A DNA stretch of 9,718 nt from Burkholderia sp. (GCF_018375725.1 NZ_JAHACR010000150.1:1-9718); one strand, 5' to 3'. Positions 1 to 6,134 are shown, counted from the stretch's first letter. Notes: generated by a model from the sequence alone, not told the origin. Translations and numbers: made by a program.

Positions 1-1262
1 CCGACCATCCCGCCGACCATCCGCAACGATTGCAGCAGCGCGGTGGCGATGCCCAGATGCTCGCGCCCCGCCGTCTGTTGCGCGAATACGGTCAGGTTCG
101 GCAGCACGAAGCCGAGACCGACGCCGCCCGATATCATCAGCGCCATCAGCACCCACCCGGGCGTCACGTGCGTCGACATGACGACGCCGATGCAGGTGAT
201 CGCGAAAAGTGCGAAGCCGACCTGCAGCATCGCGTTCGGCTGGCGGATGCGTGTGACGATGCGTCCGTTCATGATGCTGCCGATCGTGATGAACACGACG
301 AGCGGCGTGATCACGAGCCCGGCCGCCTTCGGCGACATGCCGAAGCCGCCCTGGAACAGGAGCGGCGCGTAGAACAGCAGCGAAAACATCGAAAAGCCGG
401 CGAGGATCGCCAGCACGAACAGCGTGGACAAGGCGCGGTTGCCGAACATGTCCAGCGGCAGAATCGGCTGTTCGCAGCGCTTTTCCCACCACCAGAGCGC
501 GCCGCCCGCGGCGAAGGCCGTCCCGAGCAGGAGCGTCGGCCAGCCCGCGATCCCGTGTTTCGGCAGCCATTCGACGAACAGCTGCAACGCGCCGAGCGTC
601 AGGGCGATCAGCAGCGCACCGGGCCAGTCGAGCCGCATCTTCCGTCCGGGCTCGACATGGCGCAGGTGCGGCAGGTAGCGCCACACGAAGAACAGCGACA
701 ACAGGCCGATCGGCAGGTTCACGTAGAACACCGAACGCCACCCGTAATACTGGGTCAGGATGCCGCCGAGCGACGGCCCGATCGCGTTCGCGATGCCGAA
801 CGCGGCGCTCATCAGCACCTGCCAGCGCAACCGGACGACCGAATCGGGGAACAGGTCGGGAATGCATGCGAACGCGGTGCCGACCAGCATCCCGCCGCCG
901 ATGCCCTGCAGCCCGCGCGCGAGCACGAGGTAGCGCATGTCGTTCGCCATTCCGCAGAGCACCGATGCCGCGGTGAAGACGATGATCGAGACGATCACGA
1001 ACGGCTTGCGTCCGTAATGATCGCCGAGCCGCCCGAAGATCGGCACGGTGATGACCGAGCTGAGCAGGTACGCGGTCGCCACCCACGCGTAGAAATCGAA
1101 TCCCCTCAATTCGGCGACGATCGTCGGCAGCGCAGTGCCGACAACGGTCTGGTCGAACGCGACCAGCATCGTGACAAACGAAATACCGATCATCGCCAGC
1201 AGCGACTCCCGGAACGGCAGCAGTTGCCCGCTCGAATGGTGGGCAGCAGTATGGACAGCCAT
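1..1262 (-). CDS. DHA2-family MFS multidrug efflux transporter, 3' end cut by window
   Basis: Inner-membrane proton-driven exporter of the drug:H+ antiporter-2 type (EmrB/QacA-like, 14 helices). I translated 420 codons from the ATG at 1262; no stop occurs before base 1, so the C-terminal part (families of this type are usually about 470-530 residues) lies outside. Visible motifs: FDQTVVGTALPTI (36-48, the D1 motif of DHA2 proteins), GRLGDHYGRKP (77-87, MFS motif A), RGLQGIGGG (116-124, motif B), GIANAIGPSLGG (156-167, antiporter motif C) and GWRSVFYVNLPIG (174-186). Motif C supports export rather than uptake. The start is the first ATG of the open frame; its ribosome site is weak (an A-run). 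The gene is divergent from the EcsC gene, and a promoter plus palindrome sit just upstream. The substrate cannot be told from sequence. The call to family level is firm. Confidence 0.93.
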   Translation of the reverse strand, partial: MAVHTAAHHSSGQLLPFRESLLAMIGISFVTMLVAFDQTVVGTALPTIVAELRGFDFYAWVATAYLLSSVITVPIFGRLGDHYGRKPFVIVSIIVFTAASVLCGMANDMRYLVLARGLQGIGGGMLVGTAFACIPDLFPDSVVRLRWQVLMSAAFGIANAIGPSLGGILTQYYGWRSVFYVNLPIGLLSLFFVWRYLPHLRHVEPGRKMRLDWPGALLIALTLGALQLFVEWLPKHGIAGWPTLLLGTAFAAGGALWWWEKRCEQPILPLDMFGNRALSTLFVLAILAGFSMFSLLFYAPLLFQGGFGMSPKAAGLVITPLVVFITIGSIMNGRIVTRIRQPNAMLQVGFALFAITCIGVVMSTHVTPGWVLMALMISGGVGLGFVLPNLTVFAQQTAGREHLGIATALLQSLRMVGGMV

Positions 1263-1279
1263 TTTTTGTTAGCGCAACT

Positions 1280-1293
1280 TTTGACAAGTCAAA
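1280..1293. promoter_or_regulatory. Palindromic operator candidate in front of the MFS gene
   Basis: TTTGACAAGTCAAA is an inverted repeat of 6-base arms around AA/TT, in an AT-rich island of an otherwise GC-rich region. It lies 18-31 bases before the MFS ATG and just downstream of the predicted MFS start of transcription. This is the placement expected for a repressor of the exporter, and the shape resembles MarR-type sites. The plus strand of the palindrome also contains a perfect TTGACA, which could serve as a -35 box for the EcsC gene, but no good -10 follows it. No regulator gene is inside the window. Confidence 0.45.
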
Positions 1294-1303
1294 CGATTTG
1301 AAA

Positions 1304-1312
1304 ATTCTAGCA
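1304..1312 (-). promoter_or_regulatory. Extended -10 promoter for the MFS gene
   Basis: Read on the minus strand the sequence is TGCTAGAAT: an extended -10 (TGn) followed by TAGAAT, 5 of 6 matches to TATAAT. The -35 region 17 bases upstream (CTGCAA) is poor, which is common for extended -10 promoters. Transcription would begin near 1297 and give a leader of about 35 nt containing the palindrome at 1280-1293. Confidence 0.4.
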
Positions 1313-1369
1313 CGCGTGGAGTAACCTTGCAGGCGGCCGGCACCTTCGTCGCAGCCCAGAGGGAGAAAG

Positions 1370-2215
1370 ATGGAATCGAAATCAGACGCCGTCGCGGCAA
1401 CGCTGTCGCAGGACGATCGGGATGCGCTGCGGCGCGCGAAGCAGGTGCTCGAAAGCCCGTCGCTGACGATGAAGCTGACGGGCCTGCTCGGCACGCCGAT
1501 CGAGAAGATGATCGGCAAGCTGCCGGGCTTCGCCGCCGGCAAGATCAACGATGCGACCCAGCTCGCCCTGCGCAAATGCCTGAACATTGCGCTGCGCACG
1601 CTCGGCAAGCCGCCCGCCCCGGACGCCGATGCGCACGACAAGCCGAGCAACCTGCTGCACAAGCTCGCGGTTGCAACGACCGGCGCGGCGGGTGGCGCAT
1701 TCGGTTTCGTCGCGCTGCCGATCGAGCTGCCGGTCACGACGACGCTGATCTTCCGTTCGGTCTGCGACATCGCGCGCAGCGAAGGCGAGGACCTCACGTC
1801 GGTCGATACGCAGTTGCAGTGTCTCGCCGTGCTCGGCATGGGCGGTCACGCGGACAAGCAGGAAGAAGATGCCGAACTCGGCTATTTCGTGGTGCGCGGC
1901 GCGCTCGCGCAGGCGATCTCGAAGGCATCGTCGGACATCGCGTCGAAAGGGATCGCCGCGCACGGCTCGGCCGCGGTGTTCAAGCTCGTGCAGACCGTTG
2001 CATCGCGCTTCTCGGTGCAGGTGACCGAGCAGATGGCCGCGAAGTCGATTCCGGCGATCGGCGCGGTGCTGGGCGCGACCGTCAATACGTTGTTCATCGA
2101 TCACTTCCAGCAGATGGCGCAGGGCCATTTCACCGTGCGCCGCCTCGAGCGCAAGTACGGCATGGAGGCCGTCAGGGCTGCATATCAGGCGATCGAGATC
2201 TCGCCCGTGCACTGA
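1370..2215 (+). CDS. EcsC family protein
   Basis: A 281-residue protein I recognise as EcsC family (named after Bacillus subtilis EcsC; biochemical role unknown). Typical features are the Gly/Ala-rich hydrophobic stretch followed by a proline-containing motif at about 99-134 (LAVATTGAAGGAFGFVALP, then IELPVTTTLIFRSVCDIA), and the C-terminal IPAIGAVLGATVNTLFID at about 227-244. The two hydrophobic stretches suggest membrane association; no signal peptide is seen. The start is fixed by a strong ribosome site AGAGGGAG (1358-1365) five bases before the ATG. It is transcribed alone: divergent from the MFS gene and convergent with the CHRD gene. In B. subtilis ecsC follows an ABC exporter pair (ecsAB); no such pair is next to this gene here. 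Confidence 0.85.
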   Translation: MESKSDAVAATLSQDDRDALRRAKQVLESPSLTMKLTGLLGTPIEKMIGKLPGFAAGKINDATQLALRKCLNIALRTLGKPPAPDADAHDKPSNLLHKLAVATTGAAGGAFGFVALPIELPVTTTLIFRSVCDIARSEGEDLTSVDTQLQCLAVLGMGGHADKQEEDAELGYFVVRGALAQAISKASSDIASKGIAAHGSAAVFKLVQTVASRFSVQVTEQMAAKSIPAIGAVLGATVNTLFIDHFQQMAQGHFTVRRLERKYGMEAVRAAYQAIEISPVH

Positions 2216-2275
2216 CGAACCGGGCGCCCGGCCGCAACCCGACGCAGGAACACCACGGTTCGGTCGAGCAACGAG

Positions 2276-2332
2276 CCGCCGAGCATCGGATCGATGCCAT
2301 CGTGCGTGCGTCAGCGCATCGACGCTCGGCGG
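2276..2332. other. Imperfect inverted repeat between convergent genes
   Basis: CCGCCGAGCATCG (2276-2288) and CGACGCTCGGCGG (2320-2332) are inverted copies with one mismatch, separated by 31 bases, in the 139-base gap between the convergent EcsC and CHRD genes. The position suits a two-way transcription end, but no T-run follows on either strand and the loop is long, so a classical intrinsic terminator is not supported. Confidence 0.3.
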
Positions 2333-2354
2333 AAGCCTCTATGTCAAACGCCGC

Positions 2355-2789
2355 TCAGCTTGCCGGCAGCATCTGCCCGCGGATTTCGCCGGCCGGATGC
2401 TCCTTCGTGTGAACGTTGAAATACCACCGGCCGCCCATCAGTTCCGTCACCTGTGTCTCGGTCAGTTCCTTCGACCCCTTGATCGGGCTCGCGAGGCCTT
2501 CCTTCGGGATCGGCACCTGCACACCCGCGTTCTGCCCGACGGGCGCCGGCCCGTGAAAGTGCGCGGCCGTCGCCGGACCGGTCAGACCCTGGTATGTCAC
2601 CGTCCATTGCAGCGTGCGGGTGACCGTGTCGTAAGTCGCGTCGACGCTGCCCGATCCCTTGCTGGTGGTCGGCGGCACTTCGCTCGACGGCTGCAGGTTG
2701 GCAGACAGACGGACCGTTTCGGCGGCGGCGCTGCCTGCGGCCAGCACGCCTGCGAGTAACGCCACCTGGAAGAAACGCAGCTTCGGCAT
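2355..2789 (-). CDS. Secreted CHRD-domain protein
   Basis: A 144-residue exported protein consisting of a Sec signal peptide (charged MPKLR, hydrophobic 6-20, likely cut after AAA at 21-23) and a single CHRD domain, the fold also found as repeats in chordin. Diagnostic motifs are EVPP (37-40), AAHFHGPA (75-82) and WYFNVHTKEHPAGEIRGQ (122-139). No membrane anchor or lipobox follows the signal, so a soluble periplasmic or secreted protein is expected. Molecular function of bacterial CHRD proteins is unknown. I place the start at 2789 rather than at an ATG 30 bases upstream because AAGGAG (2795-2800) stands five bases before it and the signal peptide begins cleanly there. Confidence 0.88.
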   Translation of the reverse strand: MPKLRFFQVALLAGVLAAGSAAAETVRLSANLQPSSEVPPTTSKGSGSVDATYDTVTRTLQWTVTYQGLTGPATAAHFHGPAPVGQNAGVQVPIPKEGLASPIKGSKELTETQVTELMGGRWYFNVHTKEHPAGEIRGQMLPAS

Positions 2790-2839
2790 GGGATCTCCTT
2801 GTACGACGTTGCATGCCACCGGGCGGTGGCCGTAGCGCC

Positions 2840-2845
2840 ATCATA
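2840..2845 (-). promoter_or_regulatory. Weak -10 box for the CHRD gene
   Basis: TATGAT on the minus strand (5 of 6 to TATAAT), giving a leader of about 44 nt before the CHRD start. I find no respectable -35 box at 16-18 bases, so this is a tentative call. Confidence 0.2.
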
Positions 2846-2975
2846 GTCGATCGACGCGGATTCGGCCCTATGCCGCCCAAGCCGTCCGAGCCCATGAATC
2901 GCCCCGCGCAGCGAGAAACAGACCTTTGCAGCCTGACGCCTGAATCCGCGTCCGGCCTTTCGCTACACTGCGTTT

Positions 2976-3048
2976 CACACAGTTGCTTGTTTCCTTCGTC
3001 CGAAGGAGTCTGCGAGTATTCACGCGGCCGACCGGCCGCGTTTTTTTT
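2976..3048 (+). ncRNA. Candidate ~70-nt small RNA (or terminated leader)
   Basis: A -10 like box TACACT (2964-2969) precedes a short stretch that ends in a strong intrinsic terminator. No plus-strand protein gene lies between the end of the EcsC gene (2215) and this terminator, and the intervening gene is on the other strand. The terminator must therefore close an independent short transcript or an early-terminated leader of the barrel gene. Predicted structure: a 5' single-stranded part, hairpin CCTTCG-TC-CGAAGG (2993-3006), then the terminator hairpin. The -35 region is poor, so the 5' end is uncertain by some bases. Bases 2987-2998 (TTGTTTCCTTCG) are the exact complement of the ribosome site of the downstream barrel gene at 3265-3276. 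I do not recognise a named RNA family. Confidence 0.45.
3023..3048 (+). terminator. Rho-independent terminator
   Basis: CGCGGCCG-AC-CGGCCGCG (3023-3040) is a perfect 8-base-pair GC stem followed directly by eight T (3041-3048). The T-run exists only for plus-strand transcription. It marks the 3' end of the candidate small RNA, about 230 bases before the barrel gene. Confidence 0.85.
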
Positions 3049-3182
3049 GCCATCCGCCGACCGCGTCCCCATCCGCCCGCATGTCGTTGGCCCGGGCCAG
3101 CACGCTCGCGGGCAGCCATCGATATCTCAGGCGAATCACCGCCTGTCGCTCCGCCCGATTCGGCCCGGCGCAAGCCGCCGCC

Positions 3183-3210
3183 GTCACGTGACGTCGTCCG
3201 ATATCTCGGA
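3183..3210. promoter_or_regulatory. Two adjacent palindromes upstream of the barrel gene
   Basis: GTCACGTGAC (3183-3192) is a perfect 10-base palindrome. Four bases later TCCGATATCTCGGA (3197-3210) has 5-base inverted arms around TATC. Together, 70-97 bases before the barrel start, they look like protein-binding sites, but I cannot assign a regulator. Part of the second (CGATATCTC) recurs at 3120-3128. Confidence 0.3.
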
Positions 3211-3236
3211 AACACGGCTCGACGCGCACGCTCATA
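3208..3236 (+). promoter_or_regulatory. Possible sigmaE-like promoter for the barrel gene
   Basis: GGAAACA (3208-3214), 17 bases, then TCATA (3232-3236) loosely resembles envelope-stress sigma promoters (GGAACTT / TCxxA type). It would give a leader of about 37 nt with the ribosome site in it. Promoters of this type often drive outer-membrane genes. The match is partial and no better sigma70 promoter is visible, so confidence is low. Confidence 0.2.
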
Positions 3237-3264
3237 CGCGCGAGAATTCCGACTGTCACGGCGT

Positions 3265-3276
3265 CGAAGGAAACAA
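3265..3276 (+). promoter_or_regulatory. Ribosome-binding site of the barrel gene, complement of the upstream RNA
   Basis: CGAAGGAAACAA contains the Shine-Dalgarno core AAGGA (3267-3271), eight bases before a GTG at 3280. It decides the start: the ATG at 3298 has no comparable site in front of it. The whole 12-mer is the exact reverse complement of 2987-2998 in the candidate small RNA. Confidence 0.6.
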
Positions 3277-3279
3277 ACC

Positions 3280-4299
3280 GTGCAGACCCGACGCACCATG
3301 CCCCGGCCGCCCTCGCCGGTTCATCTCAGGGCGATGCTGGCCGGACTGATCTCGGTCGCCGCAATTCACGCGGCGCCGGCATCCGCCCAGGAATTCGCGC
3401 TGTTCGGCGGCGCGCTCCAGGGCGGCGGCGGTCATTCCTACGGATGGGCCTTCGATTACCAGGAAGGACTGAGCCCGCATACCGCGATCGGCCTCACCTG
3501 GTACAACGAAGGGCATATTCCGAACCACCACCGTGATGGGCAGGCGATCCAGTTCTGGGGACGCTGGCCGCTCGCGAACCGCCGCTTCGTGCTGTCCGCG
3601 GGTGCGGGGCCGTACCGCTACTTCGACACGACCCCGGCCGGCCAGGGTCAGGGCTATTCGAATTCGCACGGCTGGGGTGTGCTGATGAGCGTGCGTGCCG
3701 CGTACTACACGTCGGCGCGCTGGGTCACGCAGCTTCAGCTCAACCGCACGCAAGTCTTCAGCGGCCCGAACACCACGTCGCTGATGTTCGGCATCGGCTA
3801 CCAGCTCGACGCGCCCGATACGCCCGGCCCGCGCGACACGCCGCTGCCGCGTGCCGGCACGGTCACGAACAACGAACTGACCGCGATGCTCGGCGAGACC
3901 ATTCTCAACAGCCGTTCGTCGCCGTCGACGCTCGGCGGCAGCATCGAATACCGGCGCGGCCTCACGCGCAGCATCGACTGGACCGCGACCTGGATGTACG
4001 AAGGCGCGAAGCAGTCGATCCGACGCAATGGTATTGCGTCGCAGTTCTGGCTGACGCGCGCGTTCCTCGACGACAAGCTCACGCTGTCCGCCGGCGCGGG
4101 TGCGTATTTCACGGTCAACCAGCGCAACCTGCAGGGTCAGCCCGGCCCCGGCGACGGCGCCGTGTCGGGCATCGTGTCGATCTCCGCCAGCTACCGCCTG
4201 TCGGACCGCTGGCTCACGCGCATCACGTGGAACCGGGTCGTCACGCGCTACGACCGCGATACCGACGTGATCCAGGCCGGCCTCGGCTATCGCTTCTGA
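3280..4299 (+). CDS. Outer-membrane beta-barrel protein made of two tandem copies
   Basis: A 339-residue exported protein from the GTG start (333 from the ATG at 3298). The signal peptide has a basic N-terminus, hydrophobic 18-32 and likely cleavage ASA|Q at 36/37. The mature part is Gly/aromatic-rich with alternating amphipathic strands and ends in GLGYRF, a typical Bam-recognised C-terminus with terminal Phe, so it should insert in the outer membrane. It is an internal duplication: copy 1 about 38-176, a Pro-rich linker 177-196, copy 2 about 199-339. Each copy shows eight strand-like segments. Residues 60-112 align to 224-276 without gaps (offset 164), and the rest aligns after one single-residue shift. 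Copy 1 carries NEGHIPNHHRDG (76-87), which in copy 2 is replaced by YEGAKQSIRRNG (240-251). I do not recognise the family and propose no enzyme activity. It is convergent with the phospholipase gene. Confidence 0.75.
   Translation: MQTRRTMPRPPSPVHLRAMLAGLISVAAIHAAPASAQEFALFGGALQGGGGHSYGWAFDYQEGLSPHTAIGLTWYNEGHIPNHHRDGQAIQFWGRWPLANRRFVLSAGAGPYRYFDTTPAGQGQGYSNSHGWGVLMSVRAAYYTSARWVTQLQLNRTQVFSGPNTTSLMFGIGYQLDAPDTPGPRDTPLPRAGTVTNNELTAMLGETILNSRSSPSTLGGSIEYRRGLTRSIDWTATWMYEGAKQSIRRNGIASQFWLTRAFLDDKLTLSAGAGAYFTVNQRNLQGQPGPGDGAVSGIVSISASYRLSDRWLTRITWNRVVTRYDRDTDVIQAGLGYRF
3391..4296 (+). repeat. Protein-level tandem duplication inside the barrel gene
   Basis: Copy 1 spans bases 3391-3807 and copy 2 spans 3874-4296. 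Matched pairs include W74/W238, E77/E241, G78/G242, G87/G251, QFW 91-93/255-257, LSAGAG 105-110/269-274, W148/W311, NR 155-156/318-319 and the closing GxGY 171-174/334-337. The DNA has diverged well beyond an exact repeat, so this is an old duplication. Confidence 0.8.
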
Positions 4300-4355
4300 G
4301 CGATCGGCCGCGCATCACGCGACAATGCGGCGTGCGTCGCCGGGATTTCGTGCCG

Positions 4356-5957
4356 TTATAGTTCGTCGTCGATCGGCAGCATCATGAACAGGCCCGTCAG
4401 CACGTTGCGCAGCAGCCCCGCATTCGGATCGACGTGAAAGGTCTGCGGCGTGCTGCCATCCATTCCTTTCCAGATCAGCTCGGAATCGCCGCCCACGGTG
4501 CTGCGTTCGGCAGGCGTCGCGAGCAGCACGCGGTAGCTTTCGCTCGGCTGCGTCGCCCGTTCGAAGATCGCCGCCACCTGCTGCGCGAGCGCCGGGCTGT
4601 GAATGACGAGCGCGAGCTCCGTATTCAGGTAGGCGGAACGCGGATCGAGGTTCATCGAACCGATCACGAGAATCTTCCGGTCGATCACGTAGGACTTCGC
4701 GTGCAGGCTCGCGCGCGAATGCGAACCGAACAAGGTCGGACGCAGTATGGGCCGCGCCTTGAATTCGTGCAGCTCGATACCGCGTTCCAGCATCGGCACA
4801 CGATAGGGGCCGTAGCCGGCCTGCACGGCGACCGCATCGGTCGCGGCAAGCGAGTTCGTCAGGATCGCCACGCGAACGCCGCGTCCGGTCATCTGGCCGA
4901 GGATCTCGACACCCGCGTCGTGCGGCACGAAATACGGCGAGAACGCGAGGAATTCCGTCTGCGCGACGCGTGTCAGTTCGACGAGCCGGCGCATCGGCGG
5001 GCCCGCGTTGCCTTCGGTCGCCCGGACGACCTTGTCCGGCGGGTCGACCTTGAATTCGGCGGGCGCCCATTCCAGCCCGAGTTCGCCGCGCCCGATCTGC
5101 TGCGCGAGCGGTGTCGCGTTCAGCGGTTGCGCGTTGTAGGGATCCGCGTACGTGTGCCAGTGCGCGCGCAATTCGTCGCGCATCGCATCGAGATCCGCCG
5201 GATCGAACACTTGCCGGTTGAGGTAACTCAGCGGGTAGCTGCTGGTGCTCGCCCAGTACGTGTCGAAACTCGCGGAAATGTCGCGCGTCACCGGGCCGGC
5301 CGCGAGCACGTCGAGGTCGAGGAATTGCACCGTCGGGCTCGCGCTGAAGTATTCGTCGCCGAGATTGCGGCCGCCGACGATCGCCAGCTGGTTGTCCGCG
5401 ATCATCGCCTTGTTGTGCATCCGGTGCGAGAACCGCTCGATGCGCGTGATGAAATGGCTCGTGCGCCGGAACATGCTCTGCTGCGTCGCGCCGAACGGAT
5501 TGAACAGGCGTATCTCGATGTTCGGATGCGCGTCCAGCGCCGCCATCACGCGCCCGGCATCGTGGAAATTCAGGTCGTCGACCAGCAGCCGCACGCGCAC
5601 GCCGCGTTCGGCCGCGTGCAGCGCGGCACCGAGCAGCAGCTTGCCGGTCGTGTCCTCCTCCGCAATGTAGTACTGCAGGTCGAGCGTTCTCGTCGCCGCG
5701 CGCGCCAGCGCGATCCGCATCTGCAGCGCGTCGGCGCCGTTCGCCAGCAGATGGAAGCCGGAATCGCCCGGATGCGCGGCCTGCTGCGCGGCCAATGCAT
5801 CGCGCAGCGGCGTCGCGGTATTGGCCGGCAGCGCATGCGAGGGCAGGCGATCGAGCGCCGTGGCGGGCGGCCGCGTCGCGCATGCAGCGACGAGCGACAG
5901 CAACGCACAGGCGACAAGCGCGCGAACCGGCGCACGGCGGACGATGGAGGTGAGCAC
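4356..5957 (-). CDS. Phospholipase D / cardiolipin synthase (ClsC-like) lipoprotein
   Basis: A 533-residue member of the phospholipase D superfamily with two catalytic HKD motifs: H181-N-K183...D188 (HNKAMIADNQLAIVGGRN) and H419-A-K421...D426 (HAKSYVIDRKILVIGSMN). Two such motifs in one chain form a single active site that moves phosphatidyl groups through a phospho-His intermediate. The length and the spacing of about 238 residues fit the ClsC (YmdC) branch, which in E. coli makes cardiolipin. The N-terminus (VRRAPVRALVACALLSLVAAC) is a lipoprotein signal with lipobox LVAAC and Cys26. Residue +2 is Ala, not Asp, so outer-membrane sorting is the default expectation. The start is GTG, chosen because GAGGA (5963-5967) stands seven bases upstream. 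It has its own promoter candidate (6053-6082) rather than depending on the upstream regulator gene. Substrate (cardiolipin synthesis versus hydrolysis) is inferred, not shown. Confidence 0.85.
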   Translation of the reverse strand: MLTSIVRRAPVRALVACALLSLVAACATRPPATALDRLPSHALPANTATPLRDALAAQQAAHPGDSGFHLLANGADALQMRIALARAATRTLDLQYYIAEEDTTGKLLLGAALHAAERGVRVRLLVDDLNFHDAGRVMAALDAHPNIEIRLFNPFGATQQSMFRRTSHFITRIERFSHRMHNKAMIADNQLAIVGGRNLGDEYFSASPTVQFLDLDVLAAGPVTRDISASFDTYWASTSSYPLSYLNRQVFDPADLDAMRDELRAHWHTYADPYNAQPLNATPLAQQIGRGELGLEWAPAEFKVDPPDKVVRATEGNAGPPMRRLVELTRVAQTEFLAFSPYFVPHDAGVEILGQMTGRGVRVAILTNSLAATDAVAVQAGYGPYRVPMLERGIELHEFKARPILRPTLFGSHSRASLHAKSYVIDRKILVIGSMNLDPRSAYLNTELALVIHSPALAQQVAAIFERATQPSESYRVLLATPAERSTVGGDSELIWKGMDGSTPQTFHVDPNAGLLRNVLTGLFMMLPIDDEL

Positions 5958-5977
5958 GTGACGTCCTCGACAGGTGG

Positions 5978-6010
5978 TTCAGGCGATTCAGGCGGAATGG
6001 ATCAGGCGGG
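5978..6010 (-). repeat. Three CGCCTGA repeats in the leader of the phospholipase gene
   Basis: Read on the minus strand, CGCCTGA occurs three times in about 30 bases (plus-strand TCAGGCG at 5979-5985, 5988-5994 and 6002-6008). The repeats end 21 bases before the GTG start, just upstream of the ribosome site. They lie within the leader predicted from the 6053-6082 promoter. Role unknown; could be chance in a GC-rich leader. Confidence 0.35.
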
Positions 6011-6052
6011 CCGCACGCACCGCGACACGCGGCCAGCAGGCGGGTTCGGCCG

Positions 6053-6082
6053 ATTCTACGGGCCGCCCGACAAGCCGGTCAA
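6053..6082 (-). promoter_or_regulatory. Sigma70-type promoter for the phospholipase gene
   Basis: On the minus strand TTGACC (6077-6082), an 18-base spacer and TAGAAT (6053-6058): five of six matches in each box. Transcription would start near 6046, giving a leader of about 88 nt. The second LldR-type operator lies about 95 bases further upstream. Confidence 0.5.
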
Positions 6083-6134
6083 TCGGGGCTGCCAGCGTCG
6101 GGATGATACCGGCCGTTTGTGACGGAATACCGAT

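Larger units (their letters stand above)
2790..3279. other. 490-base region without a protein gene
   Basis: No convincing protein gene lies here: the open frames crossing it run through a terminator hairpin and give low-complexity Arg/Pro-rich translations. It holds a weak -10 for the CHRD gene, a probable small RNA with its terminator, two palindromes, a 6-base-stem hairpin (CAGGCG 3128-3133 / CGCCTG 3140-3145), a 9-base direct repeat CGATATCTC (3120-3128 and 3199-3207), and the leader and ribosome site of the barrel gene. Confidence 0.7.

Noticed and set aside
30..1301. Long plus-strand open frame of 423 codons at the left end
   Set aside because: It is antisense to the MFS gene, whose translation carries clear MFS motifs. 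The plus-strand product is Arg/Gln/His-rich low complexity, typical of shadow frames in GC-rich DNA.
2276..2332. Bidirectional terminator between the EcsC and CHRD genes
   Set aside because: Long 31-base loop and no T-run on either side; kept as an inverted repeat only.
2787..2819. CHRD protein start at the upstream ATG (2819)
   Set aside because: The extra ten residues put a non-basic stretch before the signal peptide, and the strong AAGGAG site is correctly spaced only for the ATG at 2789.
2983..3279. N-terminal extension of the barrel protein by about 99 residues
   Set aside because: The frame is open, but it crosses the terminator hairpin and T-run, has no ribosome site, and would bury the signal peptide. 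The start at 3280 has both ribosome site and signal peptide.
2813..3349. 178-codon plus-strand open frame across the gene-free region
   Set aside because: It reads through the terminator and into the barrel gene in another frame; composition is not protein-like.
3280..4299. Assignment of the barrel protein as a PagL-type lipid A deacylase
   Set aside because: A His/Asn-rich motif in a small barrel invites the idea, but the PagL catalytic His-x-Ser lies near the C-terminus and is not seen here. The motif in this protein is on the third strand-like segment.
4434..6122. 562-codon plus-strand open frame
   Set aside because: Antisense to the phospholipase gene with its two HKD motifs. The translation is Arg-rich without domains, and it runs on through the intergenic region.
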